A DNA stretch of 64,000 nt from contig CAYLMM010000001.1 of NCBI GenBank assembly GCA_964384825.1, forward strand, positions 1 to 64,000, in the 5' to 3' direction. How positions within the stretch are numbered: the stretch's first letter is position 1; each line of letters starts with the position of its first letter. Under the pieces are notes generated by a model, which saw only the letters and a list, made by a program, of their open reading frames with translations, did no database searches and was not told where the DNA came from. Source of the DNA: CAYLMM01 sp964384825. Lineage in GTDB: Bacteria; Krumholzibacteriota; Krumholzibacteriia; LZORAL124-64-63. Both the position numbers and the translations under genes were made by a program. Shown piece by piece: positions 25,846 to 34,178 of the stretch.

Positions 25846-26889
25846 TCACCCCAGCCGCCAGCGGACCGCGTTGACCGCCTCGGCGGCCTCGTCGACCAGC
25901 TGCTGCAGGATCTGGCGCAACGGCTGCGTCTTGCGGATCAGGCCCACCGACTGTCCCGCCATCAGCGAGCCCTTGTCGATGTCGCCGTCGACGGCGCCGT
26001 CGCGCAGCGAGCCGACCCAGTACTTCTCGACCTCGAACTGGGCGTCCTGGCGGCTGATCTGGCCGGCGTCCAGCTTCTGCAGCAGCTCGAGCTGGAGATG
26101 GCCGAAGTCGCGCATCGCCGCGTTGTTCAGCGCGCGCACCGCCACGACCGGCAGCTTGGAGTCGTACTGGGGGGTCGCGATCGCCTCGCGCGAGCGGGCG
26201 CGGATGAAGGCGTCCTTGAACTTGTCGTGGGCCAGGCATTCCTCAGACACCACGAAGCGCGTGCCGAGCTGGGCGCCGGCAGCCCCCATCAGGCAGAGAT
26301 GTCCGATCATCCGCCCGTCGGCGATGCCGCCGGCCACGAAGATCGGCAGCCGGTCGCCGTAGCTGAACAGGATCTCCTGCAGCAGCACCGTGGTCGAGAC
26401 GTGGCCGATGTGGCCGCCCGCCTCGCTGCCCTCGAGGATCAGCGCGTCGGCCCCGTAGCCGATCAGCCGCTCGGCCATCGAGGCGGTCGAGGCGAAGCAG
26501 ATCACCTTGGCCCCGCTGTCCTTGGCCTTGCGCACCTCGCTCTGGCGCGGGATCGAGCCGGCGAAGAAGATGTGGCTGAGCTTCTTCTCCACGAGGATGT
26601 CCAGGTGCGCCTTGTAGTTGGGCGCGATCACGATGATGTTCGCACCGAAGGGCCGGTCGGTCAGCTCGCGCGTCAGGTCGATGCTCTCGGCGAACATCTC
26701 CGGCGGCATATTCCCCCCCGCCAAGGACGCGAAACCGCCCAGATTGCTCACCGCGGACACCAGATGCGGATCGGAGATCCAGGTCATGGCGCCGCACATG
26801 ATCGGCACCTTGCTGCCGAAGAAATCGGCGCCGCGGTGCCAGATGCGATCGAGATCGGGATTCGAACGGACGGGATCGTAGACGGACAT
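25846..26889 (-). CDS. NAD(P)H-dependent flavin oxidoreductase (NMO/2-nitropropane dioxygenase or FabK-like)
   Basis: 347 residues from the ATG at 26889 (AGGAG, eight bases). A TIM-barrel FMN enzyme: PIMCGAMTWISD near the N terminus, LGGFASLAGGN, GANIIVIAPN, LILEGSEAGGHIGH (catalytic His region) and IFVAGGIADGRMIGHLCLMGAAGAQLGTRF for phosphate binding of FMN. The family includes nitronate monooxygenases and the enoyl-ACP reductase FabK; sequence alone does not separate them, though the FabK-like TDRPFGANI stretch is notable. Transcribed toward etfA, with its own promoter and a leader hairpin. Confidence 0.8.
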   Translation of the reverse strand: MSVYDPVRSNPDLDRIWHRGADFFGSKVPIMCGAMTWISDPHLVSAVSNLGGFASLAGGNMPPEMFAESIDLTRELTDRPFGANIIVIAPNYKAHLDILVEKKLSHIFFAGSIPRQSEVRKAKDSGAKVICFASTASMAERLIGYGADALILEGSEAGGHIGHVSTTVLLQEILFSYGDRLPIFVAGGIADGRMIGHLCLMGAAGAQLGTRFVVSEECLAHDKFKDAFIRARSREAIATPQYDSKLPVVAVRALNNAAMRDFGHLQLELLQKLDAGQISRQDAQFEVEKYWVGSLRDGAVDGDIDKGSLMAGQSVGLIRKTQPLRQILQQLVDEAAEAVNAVRWRLG

Positions 26890-26930
26890 CACCAAAACTC
26901 CTGTGGGAAGAACCGACTGAAACATCGTGA

Positions 26931-26986
26931 CCGCCGTCCGGGGCGGGACGGCGGCCACATCATAGCCAACGAAATTGATTGTGCAA
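26931..26986 (-). promoter_or_regulatory. Promoter and leader hairpin of the flavin oxidoreductase gene
   Basis: On the minus strand: TTGCAC (26986-26981), 16-bp spacer, TATGAT (26964-26959). The expected start is near 26952. The first transcribed bases would form a 9-bp hairpin (CCGCCGTCC, 26931-26939, with GGACGGCGG, 26946-26954), a stable 5' stem that could shield the mRNA. Confidence 0.6.
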
Positions 26987-27009
26987 GTCCTCCGGCCGCA
27001 CGGACGGGC

Positions 27010-29022
27010 TCAGTCGGCCAGCTGCCTTTCGACGATCTCGGCCAGATCGAGAGCCCGCATGGACTCCTCGCGATCGGTCTCCTTGATGCCGTCGCCGAGC
27101 ATCGTCAGGCAGAACGGACACGCGGTGCAGACCTCGGCGGCGCCGGTCTCCGCGGCCTCGTCGATGCGGTTGCGGTTGATCCGCTCGCCCAGGTCCTCCT
27201 CCATGAACATCCGGGCGCCGCCGGCGCCGCAGCAGAATCCGTCGCGGCCGTGGCGGGGCATCTCGACCAGCTCCAGTCCGGGCACAGCCTCGACGACCTT
27301 GCGCGGAGCGGCGTAGACCTCGTTGTGGCGTCCCAGATAGCACGAATCGTGGTAGGTCACCTTCACCGAGGCGCCGTCGGCCAGCGTCAGCCGGCCGCAG
27401 GAGATCAGCTCGCCCAGCAGCTCGGAATGATGCACGACCTCGACGCCTTCGAGACCGAACTGGGGGTACTCGTTGCGGATCATGTTGAAGCCGTGCGGGC
27501 AGGCGGTCACGACCTTCTTCACGCCGTACTTCTTCAATGCCGCCACGTTCTGTTCGGCCTGCATCTGGAAGAGGTATTCGTGCCCCATGCGCCGGGCCGG
27601 ATCGCCGCAGCAGCCCTCTTCGGTGCCCAGGACCGCGTAGTCGACGCCCGCCTTGTTCAGCAGGCGGCAGAGCGCGCGCAGGACGTCCTTGTTCCGCTCG
27701 TCGTACGCTCCGGCGCAGCCCACGAACAGCAGGTACTCCGCCGCGCCCTTGTCGCGCATCAGCGGCACCTCGAGATCGCCGATCCAATCCTCGCGCGCCG
27801 CCGCGCCCACGTTCCAGGGATTGGAGTTGTTCTCCAGGCCCTTCAGGGCGCTGGCCAGCTCCGAAGGCATCTTGGCCTCGGTCATCGTCAGGTACCGCCG
27901 CAGGTCGACGATGTGCCCGACGTGGCCGATCCCCACCGGGCAGACGGTCTGGCAGTAGCCGCAGGTCGTGCAGGCCCAGATGACGTCCTGGTCGATGACC
28001 CCGCCGGCCAGCGCCGGGCGTTCGATGGCGGCCGAGGCCTGCGCTGCGGCCTCGGCGTTGCCGGCGGCCTTGGCCTTGCCGACCTTCTCCAGCCCGCGGG
28101 CGATGGAATACATGTGGTCGCGCTGGTCGGTGATCAGCTCGCGGGGTTTGAGCGGCTTGTTCGTCGTCGCGGTCGGGCAATGGACCGTGCAGCGACCGCA
28201 TTCGGTGCAGGTGTACATGTCCATCAGCCGCGGCCAGGCGTAGTCCTCGATCTTGCCGACGCCGAAGCTCTCCTTGCCCTCGAACTCCATCCTGTCCTGG
28301 GTGCCGGGGGCGTCCAGGCGCATCAGGAAGACGTTGGGCAGGGCGGTCAGCACGTGGAAGTGCTTGCCGAAGGGCAGATAGTTCAGGAAGGCCAGCACCA
28401 GGATCGAATGGGCCCAGAACATCCCCTGCCACCAGCGCGTCGCCGCGGCGGGATCGACGTCGACGAAGATGCCGCTCAGGGCCGTCGAGACGAAGGCCCA
28501 GCCGGCCTCGTGGTGGGCGGGCTGCAGGGCGAAGAGCGCCGCGTCGCCGATCAGGTCCGAGACCATCAGCGCCGCGATCCACAGCAGGATCAGCACCGCC
28601 TCGAGGCTCAGGTGCAGGCGGGGCGGGCGCAGCACCAGCCGCCGCCAGATCGCCACCAGCACGCCGATCAGCACGATGATCGCGAACACGTCCTTCAGGG
28701 CCGAGTAGATCTGCCCCAGGGGTCCGCCGAGCAGGGGCAGATGGAATTCCAGGTCGAAGCCGCGGCCGATCACCGTGATCGTGCGCAGCGAGACCACCAG
28801 GAAGCCGGCGAAGATGGCCGCGTGCATCCAGCCCGCGCCCTTCTCGTAGAGCAGCCGGCTCTGGCCGAAGCCGATGGTGAACAAGCGGCGAAGCCTCTCG
28901 CCGATGCGGTCGAGGCGGTTCTCCGGTTCGGCGGCCCGCAGCAGCAGCAGGCGGCCGGCGATCGTCGAGGCGAACAGCGCGAGGCTGAGCAGCAACAGGA
29001 TGCTCATCAACACAGGACTCAT
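27010..29022 (-). CDS. Membrane Fe-S oxidoreductase (EtfD/EMO-like ETF:quinone reductase)
   Basis: 670 residues from the ATG at 29022 (AAGGGA site). Residues 1 to about 260 contain several helices in a NarI-like membrane cytochrome region with conserved histidines (for example SGIFVDVD then FWAHSILVLAFLNYLPFGKHFH). Then two 4Fe-4S motifs CTECGRCTVHC and CTTCGYCQTVCPVG, and two CCG domains: EEGCCGDPARRMGH...CPHGFN and GFCCGAGGARMFMEED...CTACPFC. This domain plan matches EtfD (mycobacteria) and the ETF:methylmenaquinone oxidoreductases of anaerobes, which pass ETF electrons to quinone. Its neighbour etfBA supports that role. Haem and quinone binding are not proven. Confidence 0.78.
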   Translation of the reverse strand: MSPVLMSILLLLSLALFASTIAGRLLLLRAAEPENRLDRIGERLRRLFTIGFGQSRLLYEKGAGWMHAAIFAGFLVVSLRTITVIGRGFDLEFHLPLLGGPLGQIYSALKDVFAIIVLIGVLVAIWRRLVLRPPRLHLSLEAVLILLWIAALMVSDLIGDAALFALQPAHHEAGWAFVSTALSGIFVDVDPAAATRWWQGMFWAHSILVLAFLNYLPFGKHFHVLTALPNVFLMRLDAPGTQDRMEFEGKESFGVGKIEDYAWPRLMDMYTCTECGRCTVHCPTATTNKPLKPRELITDQRDHMYSIARGLEKVGKAKAAGNAEAAAQASAAIERPALAGGVIDQDVIWACTTCGYCQTVCPVGIGHVGHIVDLRRYLTMTEAKMPSELASALKGLENNSNPWNVGAAAREDWIGDLEVPLMRDKGAAEYLLFVGCAGAYDERNKDVLRALCRLLNKAGVDYAVLGTEEGCCGDPARRMGHEYLFQMQAEQNVAALKKYGVKKVVTACPHGFNMIRNEYPQFGLEGVEVVHHSELLGELISCGRLTLADGASVKVTYHDSCYLGRHNEVYAAPRKVVEAVPGLELVEMPRHGRDGFCCGAGGARMFMEEDLGERINRNRIDEAAETGAAEVCTACPFCLTMLGDGIKETDREESMRALDLAEIVERQLAD

Positions 29023-29155
29023 CGATATTCCCTTTCCGGCTTCGTTCAGGCGCCCGGCCGCCGCGGACCGGCGCCGCCCAGATCGACTCGGGCTGAATGG
29101 TAATCGCTGGCGGCCGGGGAATCCACCACCGAGAGCAGGGAGATGCGCAACGCTC

Positions 29156-29193
29156 TGGACATTCCCCCCCGCGACCGGTAAATTTTTCCGGTC
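29156..29193 (+). promoter_or_regulatory. Candidate promoter and inverted repeat ahead of the sugar operon
   Basis: TGGACA (29156-29161), 17-bp spacer, TAAATT (29179-29184) precede the CoA-binding protein gene by some 110 bp. GACCGG (29173-29178) and CCGGTC (29188-29193) form an inverted repeat across the -10, a possible operator. The remaining divergent gap (29023-29295) shows nothing else I can support. Confidence 0.45.
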
Positions 29194-29295
29194 CCGGCTT
29201 CCGGCCGCGGCGGAAACAGATTCCGGGCTCGCGCGCCGACCCCGGATTTCCTTTGTGCATCCCGCCGCGCGGCGGCCAGACGAGGGAAGTGCCGC

Positions 29296-29715
29296 ATGAC
29301 CGCGATTGATCAGAACGACGAGACCCTGCGCGAAATCCTCGCCGGCATGGAATCGGTGGCCGTGGTGGGAATATCCGCCAGGTCCGACCGGGCCAGCCAC
29401 GGAATCGCGAAATTCCTGATCGGCCTGGGGCTGCGCGTCTACGGCGTCAACCCGGCCCTCGACGAGGTCCTGGGCGTGAAGGTCTACCCCGACCTCGCCG
29501 ACCTGCCCGGACCGGTCGACGTGGTGAACGTCTTCCGCCGCAGCGAAGCCGTCCCGGCCATCGTCGACGGAGCGATCGCCATGGGCGCGGCGACGGTCTG
29601 GATGCAGGAGGGAGTCGTCCACTCGGAGGCGGCCGCCAAGGCCCGCGGGGCGGGACTGAGGGTCGTCATGGACCGTTGCATCTACAAGGAATGGCTGCGC
29701 CTGAGGAACGACTGA
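29296..29715 (+). CDS. CoA-binding (YccU-like) domain protein
   Basis: 139 residues, a single Rossmann-like CoA-binding domain: VAVVGISARSDRASHGIAKFLIGLGLRVYGVNP, then VYPDLADLPGPVDVVNVFRRSEAVP, ATVWMQEGVVHSEAA and a terminal VVMDRCIYKEW. The family resembles the N-terminal part of succinyl-CoA synthetase alpha but lacks the phosphohistidine domain. Role not established. Good GAGGGAAG site. It is the first gene of a co-directional run into the nucleotide-sugar genes, a link that may be only positional. Confidence 0.85.
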   Translation: MTAIDQNDETLREILAGMESVAVVGISARSDRASHGIAKFLIGLGLRVYGVNPALDEVLGVKVYPDLADLPGPVDVVNVFRRSEAVPAIVDGAIAMGAATVWMQEGVVHSEAAAKARGAGLRVVMDRCIYKEWLRLRND

Positions 29716-29750
29716 GCCCGCAGAGGGCCCGACCGACCCAAGGAGAAGGC

Positions 29751-30719
29751 ATGACGAAGGTACTGATCACCGGCGTGACCGGTTTCGCGGGATCGCATCT
29801 GGCCGACCATCTGCTGGCCGAGGGCGGATACGAGGTCTACGGCCTGAAACGCTGGCGGAGCCGGCTGGAGAACGTCCGTCATCTGGAAGACCGGATCACC
29901 CTGGTCGACGGCGACATCACCGACGCGCGGAACATGCGCGAGGTGATCGGCGACATCGCGCCGGACATGATCTTCCATCTGGCCGCCCAGTCCTTCGTCC
30001 CCACGAGCTGGCAGTCCCCCGACGCCACGATGACGACCAACATCCGCGGCCAGCTGAACATCTTCGAGGCCGTGCGCGCGAGCGGGCGCCCCTGCCGCAT
30101 CCAGATCGCCGGCAGCAGCGAGGAATACGGCTTGGTGCTCGACGACGAGATGCCGGTGGTCGAGGAGAATCCGCTGCGCCCGCTGAGCCCCTACGCGGTG
30201 AGCAAGGTCGCCCAGGACATGATGGGCTTCCAGTATTTCCGCAGCTACGGCCTGGACGTCGTCCGCACCCGCGGCTTCAACCACACCGGGCCGCGCCGCG
30301 GCGAGGTCTTCGTGGTCAGCGATTTCGCCCGCCAGGTGGCCCGCATCGAGGCCGGGATCCAGAAGCCCGTGATCCGCACCGGCAACCTCGACGCGCGCCG
30401 CGACTTCACCGACGTGCGCGACATGGTCCGCGGCTACCGGCTGGCCCTGGAGAAGGGCGCCGCCGGCGAGGTCTACAACATCTGCTCCGGGCGCGACATC
30501 CGGATCGGCCGGATGCTCGAGGATCTGGTGGCCCTCTCGGACGCCGAGATCGCCGTCGAGCAGGATCCGTCGCGGATGCGGCCCTCGGACGTGCCGGTGC
30601 TGCTGGGTTCGGCGGCCCGGTTCCAGGCCGCGACCGGCTGGAAGCCCGAGATCCCCTTCGACCGCACGCTGGCCGACACCCTGGAATACTGGCGCGAACG
30701 CATCGCGCGAACGCGATGA
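29751..30719 (+). CDS. NDP-sugar dehydratase/reductase (GDP-mannose dehydratase-like SDR)
   Basis: 322 residues from the ATG at 29751 (AAGGAG). Extended SDR: ITGVTGFAGSHLADHL (NAD), the SSEEYG active-site segment, YAVSKVAQD (Tyr-x3-Lys) and GFNHTGPRRG for nucleotide-sugar binding, and DVRDMVRGYRLALEKG. This pattern is shared by GDP-mannose 4,6-dehydratase (Gmd) and GDP-4-keto-6-deoxymannose reductase (Rmd); the catalytic Glu of SSEEYG suits Gmd-like chemistry. It overlaps the next paralogue by 4 bp. Precise product unknown. Confidence 0.82.
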   Translation: MTKVLITGVTGFAGSHLADHLLAEGGYEVYGLKRWRSRLENVRHLEDRITLVDGDITDARNMREVIGDIAPDMIFHLAAQSFVPTSWQSPDATMTTNIRGQLNIFEAVRASGRPCRIQIAGSSEEYGLVLDDEMPVVEENPLRPLSPYAVSKVAQDMMGFQYFRSYGLDVVRTRGFNHTGPRRGEVFVVSDFARQVARIEAGIQKPVIRTGNLDARRDFTDVRDMVRGYRLALEKGAAGEVYNICSGRDIRIGRMLEDLVALSDAEIAVEQDPSRMRPSDVPVLLGSAARFQAATGWKPEIPFDRTLADTLEYWRERIARTR

Positions 30720-31729
30720 CCGCCGAACGCACGGCATTGATCACCGGCGCCTCCGGCTTCGTGGGCGCCTGGCTCGCGGCCGAACTGCTGCGCAACGGCT
30801 ACCACGTCTGCGGTCTCGGGGCGCCGGAAGCCGCCCCCCCCGAACGCCTGTTCGGCTTCCACGCCGTGGGCGTCGATCCGGACGGAGCGACCCGCTATGA
30901 CGGCGAGGCCGGCTCATGGAGCTTCGAGCCGGGCGATATCCTGGATCCCGACGTCACGGCCGGAATGATCGCGCGGCGGCGGCCGGACGTGATCTTCCAT
31001 CTGGCGGCCCAGAGCTCGGCCGGGCGTTCCTTCGCCGACCCGGCCGGCACCCTGGCCGTGAACGCGGGCGGCGTCGTGGCGGTGCTCGAGGCGATCCGCG
31101 CGCTCGACCCCGGGCGGCGGCCGGTCCTGGTGGCGACCGGGTCGGCCGACGAGTACGGCGCCCCCGAACACGGACATCCGCTGCACGAGCGCTCCGCGAT
31201 CCGTCCGGTTTCGCCCTACGGGGCGAGCAAGGCGGCCCAGACCCTGCTCTGCCTGCAGTACCACCGCGCCTTCGGCGTGCCGGCGATCGTCACCAGGGCC
31301 TTCAGCCATACCGGCCCCGGTCAGGACGAGCGCTTCCTGTTCCCCTCGGTGGCCCGCAGGATCGTGGCCGCGGAACGGGGAGAAGGCGATTCCGAGATCC
31401 TGGTGGGCGAGCTCTCCCACCGCCGCGACTACCTGCACGTCCGCGACGTCGTGCGGGCCTACCGGCTGGCCGCGGAGGCGGGCCGGGCCGGCGAGATCTA
31501 CAATGTCTGCTCCGGACGCGCCCTGCCCCTGGCCGAGGGCGTCTCCGAACTCTGCGCCGCGGCCGCCGCGCCGGTGACCGTCGGCCGGGATCCTGACCGC
31601 ACCCGCCCGAGCGACATCCCGCTGCTGGTCGGAGACGGCACCAAACTGGAAAACGAAACCGGCTGGAAGCCGGAAACCACCATCGAGACCGCTCTGCATG
31701 AGTTGTTGTCGTGGTGCAGGGAGGAATGA
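30716..31729 (+). CDS. NDP-sugar dehydratase/reductase, second paralogue
   Basis: 337 residues, start overlapping the upstream stop by ATGA. ITGASGFVGAWLAAELL (NAD), ATGSADEYGAP (active-site segment), YGASKAAQTLLCLQY (Tyr-x3-Lys), TRAFSHTGPGQDERF and DYLHVRDVVRAYRLA mirror the preceding gene. The Glu pair of the upstream copy is Asp-Glu here. A tandem Gmd/Rmd pair would make GDP-rhamnose or GDP-fucose type sugars, but other NDP-sugars fit too. The two are clearly related by duplication. Confidence 0.8.
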   Translation: MTAERTALITGASGFVGAWLAAELLRNGYHVCGLGAPEAAPPERLFGFHAVGVDPDGATRYDGEAGSWSFEPGDILDPDVTAGMIARRRPDVIFHLAAQSSAGRSFADPAGTLAVNAGGVVAVLEAIRALDPGRRPVLVATGSADEYGAPEHGHPLHERSAIRPVSPYGASKAAQTLLCLQYHRAFGVPAIVTRAFSHTGPGQDERFLFPSVARRIVAAERGEGDSEILVGELSHRRDYLHVRDVVRAYRLAAEAGRAGEIYNVCSGRALPLAEGVSELCAAAAAPVTVGRDPDRTRPSDIPLLVGDGTKLENETGWKPETTIETALHELLSWCREE

Positions 31730-31730
31730 G

Positions 31731-33056
31731 ATGGTCCGCATCTGCATGATCGGTACGGGGTACGTGGGACTCGTCTCCGGGGCCTGCATGGCCGATTTCG
31801 GCAACGAGGTCTGGTGCGTGGACATCGATAGCGACCGGATCGAGGGGCTGCAGCGGGGCGTCATCCCCTTCTACGAGCCGGGGCTCGACAAGCTGGTCGA
31901 GGCCAACCACGCGGCGGGCCGCCTCCATTTCACCACCTCGCTGGAAGAGGGCATGCGCGACGCCGACACGGTCTTCATCGCCGTCCAGACGCCGATGTCG
32001 GACAACGGCGAGGCCGATATGTCCTACGTGATGGATGTCGCCGCGCAGATCGGTTCGCTGCTCGACCGCTACCGGGTGATCGTGACCAAGAGCACCGTCC
32101 CGGTCGGATCGGCCCGGCGCATCGCCGGGAAGATCCGCGAGAACCTGCCGGCGCCCATCGAATTCGACATGGCCAGCAACCCGGAATTTCTGCGCGAGGG
32201 ATCGTCGATCGACGACTTCATGCGCCCCGACCGGGTGGTCATCGGCAGCGAGACGGAGGAATCGACGCGGCTCATGCGCGAGATCTACCGCCCCCTGTAC
32301 CTGCACGAGACCCCGATCGTGGTGACCGGCATCGAGACCGCCGAGATGATCAAGTACGCTTCGAACGCCTTTTTGGCGGTGAAGATCTCGTACATCAACG
32401 AGATGTCCGAGCTGGCCGAGAAGGCGGGCGCGAACGTGACCCATCTGGCCCAGGCGATGGGCCTGGACAAGCGGATCGGTCCGAAGTTCCTGCACGCCGG
32501 CCTGGGTTTCGGCGGTTCCTGCCTGCCGAAGGACACCAACGCCATCGTTCACATCGCAGGGCAGCACGGCTGCGGGATGGAGATCGTCCGCGCCGCCATC
32601 GGCGTGAACGACCGGCTTCCGGAAAGGGCGATGGCCAAGGCGCGGGAGATGATCCCCGACCTCTCCGGCCGGACGATCGCCCTGCTGGGCGTCAGCTTCA
32701 AGCCGAACACCGACGACGTCCGGGCCGCCCCCAGCCACAAGCTCGTCGAGCTGATGCTCGCCGCGGGCGCCCGGGTCCGGGCCACCGATCCGGTGGCGAT
32801 GGACAACTTCCGCCGCCACCATCCCGACATCGAGTATTTCGACGATCCCTACGAGGCCGCGACCGGAGCCGATCTCTGCTGCCTGGTGACCGAGTGGAAC
32901 CAGTTCCGACAGCTCGATTTCAAGCGCCTGGCCGACATCATGGCAGACAAGGCGTTCCTGGACTGCCGCAACGTCTACGACCAGACCCTTCTGAACGGAC
33001 ACGGATTCCGGTACCGGAGCTTCGGCCGTCCGCTGGGTTCTGAAAGGAAACGATGA
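31731..33056 (+). CDS. ugd: UDP-glucose 6-dehydrogenase
   Basis: 441 residues from the ATG at 31731 (GGGAGGAATG). N-terminal CMIGTGYVGLVSGACMADFGNEV (NAD), VQTPMSDNG, TKSTVPVGSARRI, NPEFLREGSSIDDFMRPDRVVIG and the catalytic GFGGSCLPKD (Cys264), plus LLGVSFKPNTDDVRAAPS. The enzyme oxidises UDP-glucose to UDP-glucuronate for surface polysaccharide. Overlaps the aminotransferase start by 4 bp (ATGA at 33053-33056). GDP-mannose dehydrogenase is a close relative, but the motif set fits Ugd best. Confidence 0.88.
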   Translation: MVRICMIGTGYVGLVSGACMADFGNEVWCVDIDSDRIEGLQRGVIPFYEPGLDKLVEANHAAGRLHFTTSLEEGMRDADTVFIAVQTPMSDNGEADMSYVMDVAAQIGSLLDRYRVIVTKSTVPVGSARRIAGKIRENLPAPIEFDMASNPEFLREGSSIDDFMRPDRVVIGSETEESTRLMREIYRPLYLHETPIVVTGIETAEMIKYASNAFLAVKISYINEMSELAEKAGANVTHLAQAMGLDKRIGPKFLHAGLGFGGSCLPKDTNAIVHIAGQHGCGMEIVRAAIGVNDRLPERAMAKAREMIPDLSGRTIALLGVSFKPNTDDVRAAPSHKLVELMLAAGARVRATDPVAMDNFRRHHPDIEYFDDPYEAATGADLCCLVTEWNQFRQLDFKRLADIMADKAFLDCRNVYDQTLLNGHGFRYRSFGRPLGSERKR

Positions 33057-34177
33057 ATCCTGAAGCCGAACGCAGCATCGGGCGCTACGACCTGGTGACC
33101 CCGATGATCCCGATCAAGGACGAGATCCTGGCCGGCGTCGAGCGCCTGCTCGATACCGGCAACTACATCCTCGGCGAGGAGACCCGCACGCTGGAGAAGG
33201 AGATGGCGACGGCCTGCGAAGCCGCCGACGCCGTCGGCGTGGCCTCCGGTTCGGCGGCCCTCTATCTGGCCCTGCAGCTGACGGGCGTCGCCCCCGGCGT
33301 CGAGGTCGTCACCACGCCCTACACCTTCCTGGCCACCATCGAGGCGATCATCCGCCTCGGCGGCACGCCGGTGTTCGCGGACATCAAGGCCGACGACCTG
33401 AACCTCGATCCGGCCGCCGCCGCCGCCGCGGTCACCGACCGCACGCGCGTCATCCTGCCGGTGCACATCTTCGGCGCCGCCTGCGACATGGACGCCCTGC
33501 AGGCCGTCGCCGACGACAACGGACTCGACATCGTCGAGGACATGTGCCAGGCCTTCGGCTCTCTCTACCACGGCCGGCCCTGCGGTTCCTTCGGCCGGAT
33601 GAGCTGCCTGAGCTTCTACCCGACCAAGAACCTGCCGGGCATCGGGGACGGCGGCATGGTGATCTGCCGCGACAAGGAAGACGCCGAGATGATCCGCCGG
33701 CTCCGCGGCCACGACACCGTGATGCTGGGCGACCGCCTGCTCTCGGGATGGAACAGCCGCCTCGACGAGATCCAGGCCATGGCCCTGCGGATCCGTCTGT
33801 CCCGCTTCCAGGCCGAACAGGCCGATCGCGACCGGGCGGCGGCCATCTACGACGGACTGATCCCCGAGGCGAACCGCCTGGCGCTGCGGCCCGACGCCGG
33901 AATGCGGCACACCTACCATCAGTACTGGATTCGCGTGCCGGAACGTGACAAACTGTTGGCGCGGCTTCGTGAGGCCGGAGTGAGCTACGGCGTCTACTAC
34001 GATCCTCCCATCCATCGCCACGAGCTGGGCCGCTACTGCCGCACGGCGGGCGAGCTGACCGAGGCCGAACGGGCCGGACGCGAAGTGGTCGCCCTGCCGA
34101 TCCACCAGGCTCTGGCGGACGCCGACGCCGCCTTCATCGGCGGCATGGTGCGCGACTTCCTGGCCGCGGGAGGCTGA
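33053..34177 (+). CDS. DegT/DnrJ/EryC1-family sugar aminotransferase
   Basis: 374 residues. Fold type I PLP enzyme: GNYILGEETRTLEKEMA, GVASGSAALYLALQL, TTPYTFLATIEAIIRLGG, VEDMCQAFGSLYHGR and the PLP Lys192 in FYPTKNLPGIGDGG, ending WIRVPERDKLLARLREAGVSYGVYYDPPIHRH. These enzymes aminate keto-sugars on nucleotide carriers. Upstream genes supply keto-sugar nucleotides, so an amino sugar for a surface glycan is likely. Confidence 0.88.
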   Translation: MNPEAERSIGRYDLVTPMIPIKDEILAGVERLLDTGNYILGEETRTLEKEMATACEAADAVGVASGSAALYLALQLTGVAPGVEVVTTPYTFLATIEAIIRLGGTPVFADIKADDLNLDPAAAAAAVTDRTRVILPVHIFGAACDMDALQAVADDNGLDIVEDMCQAFGSLYHGRPCGSFGRMSCLSFYPTKNLPGIGDGGMVICRDKEDAEMIRRLRGHDTVMLGDRLLSGWNSRLDEIQAMALRIRLSRFQAEQADRDRAAAIYDGLIPEANRLALRPDAGMRHTYHQYWIRVPERDKLLARLREAGVSYGVYYDPPIHRHELGRYCRTAGELTEAERAGREVVALPIHQALADADAAFIGGMVRDFLAAGG

Positions 34178-34178
34178 T

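Noticed and set aside
25816..29103. 1095-codon plus-strand open frame
   Set aside because: Antisense to the flavin oxidoreductase and the membrane Fe-S gene, which have clear domains; a GC artefact.
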